From contig VERS01000215.1 in assembly GCA_018882545.1 (NCBI GenBank), forward strand, positions 1 to 5,087: 5,087 nucleotides of DNA, read 5' to 3'. Under the pieces are notes generated by a model. The model was not told the DNA's origin. It did not search any database and saw nothing but the letters and a program-made list of their open reading frames with translations. The stretch is from Mycobacterium sp. (GTDB lineage: Bacteria > Actinomycetota > Actinomycetes > Mycobacteriales > Mycobacteriaceae). Position numbers and translations under genes: made by a program. Below are positions 1 to 5,087 of the stretch, one piece after another. Each line of letters starts with the position of its first letter. Within the stretch, counting starts at the first letter, position 1.

Positions 1-1
1 C

Positions 2-2211
<2,210 letters not shown>

Positions 2212-2222
<11 letters not shown>

Positions 2223-2712
2223 GGTTGCCGCCACCCGGGCCGGACGGCAGGCCCGCATCGTGGCGGTGCTGTCCTCGCGCCCGGTGCGCAGTCAGGCCGA
2301 GCTGGCCGCTCTACTGGCCGACGAGGGTATTGAGGTCACCCAGGCCACACTGTCGCGTGACCTCGAGGAACTCGGGGCGGTCAAGCTGCGCGGCGCCGAC
2401 GGGGGAGTCGGGGTGTACGTGGTGCCCGAGGACGGCAGCCCGGTTCGCGGGGTGTCGGGGGGCACCGACCGGCTGCACCGGCTATTGGGCGAACTGCTGG
2501 TGTCCACCGACGCCAGTGCCAACCTGGCCGTACTGCGCACTCCGCCGGGGGCGGCCCACTACCTGGCCAGTGCCATCGACCGGGTGGCCCTGCCCGAGGT
2601 GGTCGGCACCGTCGCCGGTGACGACACCATCCTGGTCATCGCGCGCGAACCGATGACCGGCTCGCAGCTGGCCGCCATGTTCGAGAACATCCGTCAGCAG
2701 TCCGCTAGTTAA
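2212..2712 (+). CDS. argR: Arginine repressor ArgR
   Basis: ArgR is the hexameric arginine-sensing regulator that represses arginine biosynthesis genes when arginine is plentiful. The 166-residue product has the usual two parts. The N-terminal winged helix-turn-helix (about residues 10-72) contains SQAELAALL (27-35) and the recognition helix [13 protein letters not shown] (43-55). The C-terminal oligomerisation and arginine-binding domain (about 88-161) contains [14 protein letters not shown] (110-123) and [10 protein letters not shown] (132-141), whose Asp pair contacts arginine in the family. The start is fixed by an in-frame TGA at 2182-2184 and by GAGG at 2203-2206. The leader before RAGRQ is only seven residues, shorter than I recall for M. 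tuberculosis. Lying between argF and argG, it would be expressed with the genes it controls. Its operators are expected before argC, outside this window. The start sits directly downstream of the repeat array, which may affect its translation. Confidence 0.96.
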
Positions 2713-2716
2713 GGAG
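2711..2716 (+). promoter_or_regulatory. Strong ribosome binding site of argG
   Basis: AAGGAG overlaps the argR TAA (2710-2712) and sits six bases before ATG 2723. It is the best Shine-Dalgarno match in the window, at the one junction with neither an overlap nor a repeat. argG can therefore probably load ribosomes independently of argR. Confidence 0.85.
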
Positions 2717-2722
2717 CACGTC

Positions 2723-5087
<2,365 letters not shown>

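Overview
The window is a stretch of a bacterial arginine biosynthesis operon, all on the + strand, in the order argD (5' end cut off) - argF - argR - argG - argH (3' end cut off). The high G+C content, the gene order and the close protein resemblance to what I recall of the Mycobacterium tuberculosis proteins point to a mycobacterium (Mycobacterium/Mycolicibacterium) or a close actinobacterial relative. The species cannot be named from this sequence. In mycobacteria argC, argJ and argB normally precede argD. They, and the operon promoter with its ArgR operators, would lie left of this window.

Layout: argD (2-1162) makes N-acetylornithine from N-acetylglutamate semialdehyde. argF (1159-2085) carbamoylates ornithine to citrulline. 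argR (2212-2712) is the arginine-responsive repressor. argG (2723-3928) joins citrulline to aspartate, and argH (3925-5087, continuing) splits argininosuccinate into arginine and fumarate. The acetyl group is removed from N-acetylornithine by a step encoded outside the window (ArgJ in mycobacteria). The genes are packed as one transcription unit: argD/argF and argG/argH share ATGA stop/start overlaps, and argR/argG are 10 bases apart with a strong ribosome binding site. No internal promoter, terminator, RNA gene, insertion sequence or CRISPR array was seen.

The unusual part is the argF-argR junction. About 130 bases are filled by four head-to-tail copies of a 33-bp unit (2074-2204), identical over their whole length. 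The array begins inside the last three argF sense codons and ends just before the argR ribosome binding site. Every unit carries an ATGA, so it repeats the kind of stop/start overlap seen at the other junctions. Two of the three forward frames stay open through the array. One starts on the argF stop codon and ends just inside argR; the other ends on the argR start codon. Removing the 130 bases between the first ATGA (2082) and the ATGA at the argR start (2212) would give a direct ATGA overlap of argF and argR. I read this as a small repeat element that entered or grew at a translational coupling site, in the manner described for mycobacterial interspersed repetitive units (MIRUs), possibly tuning how much repressor is made. 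The rest of the window looks like ordinary core metabolism.
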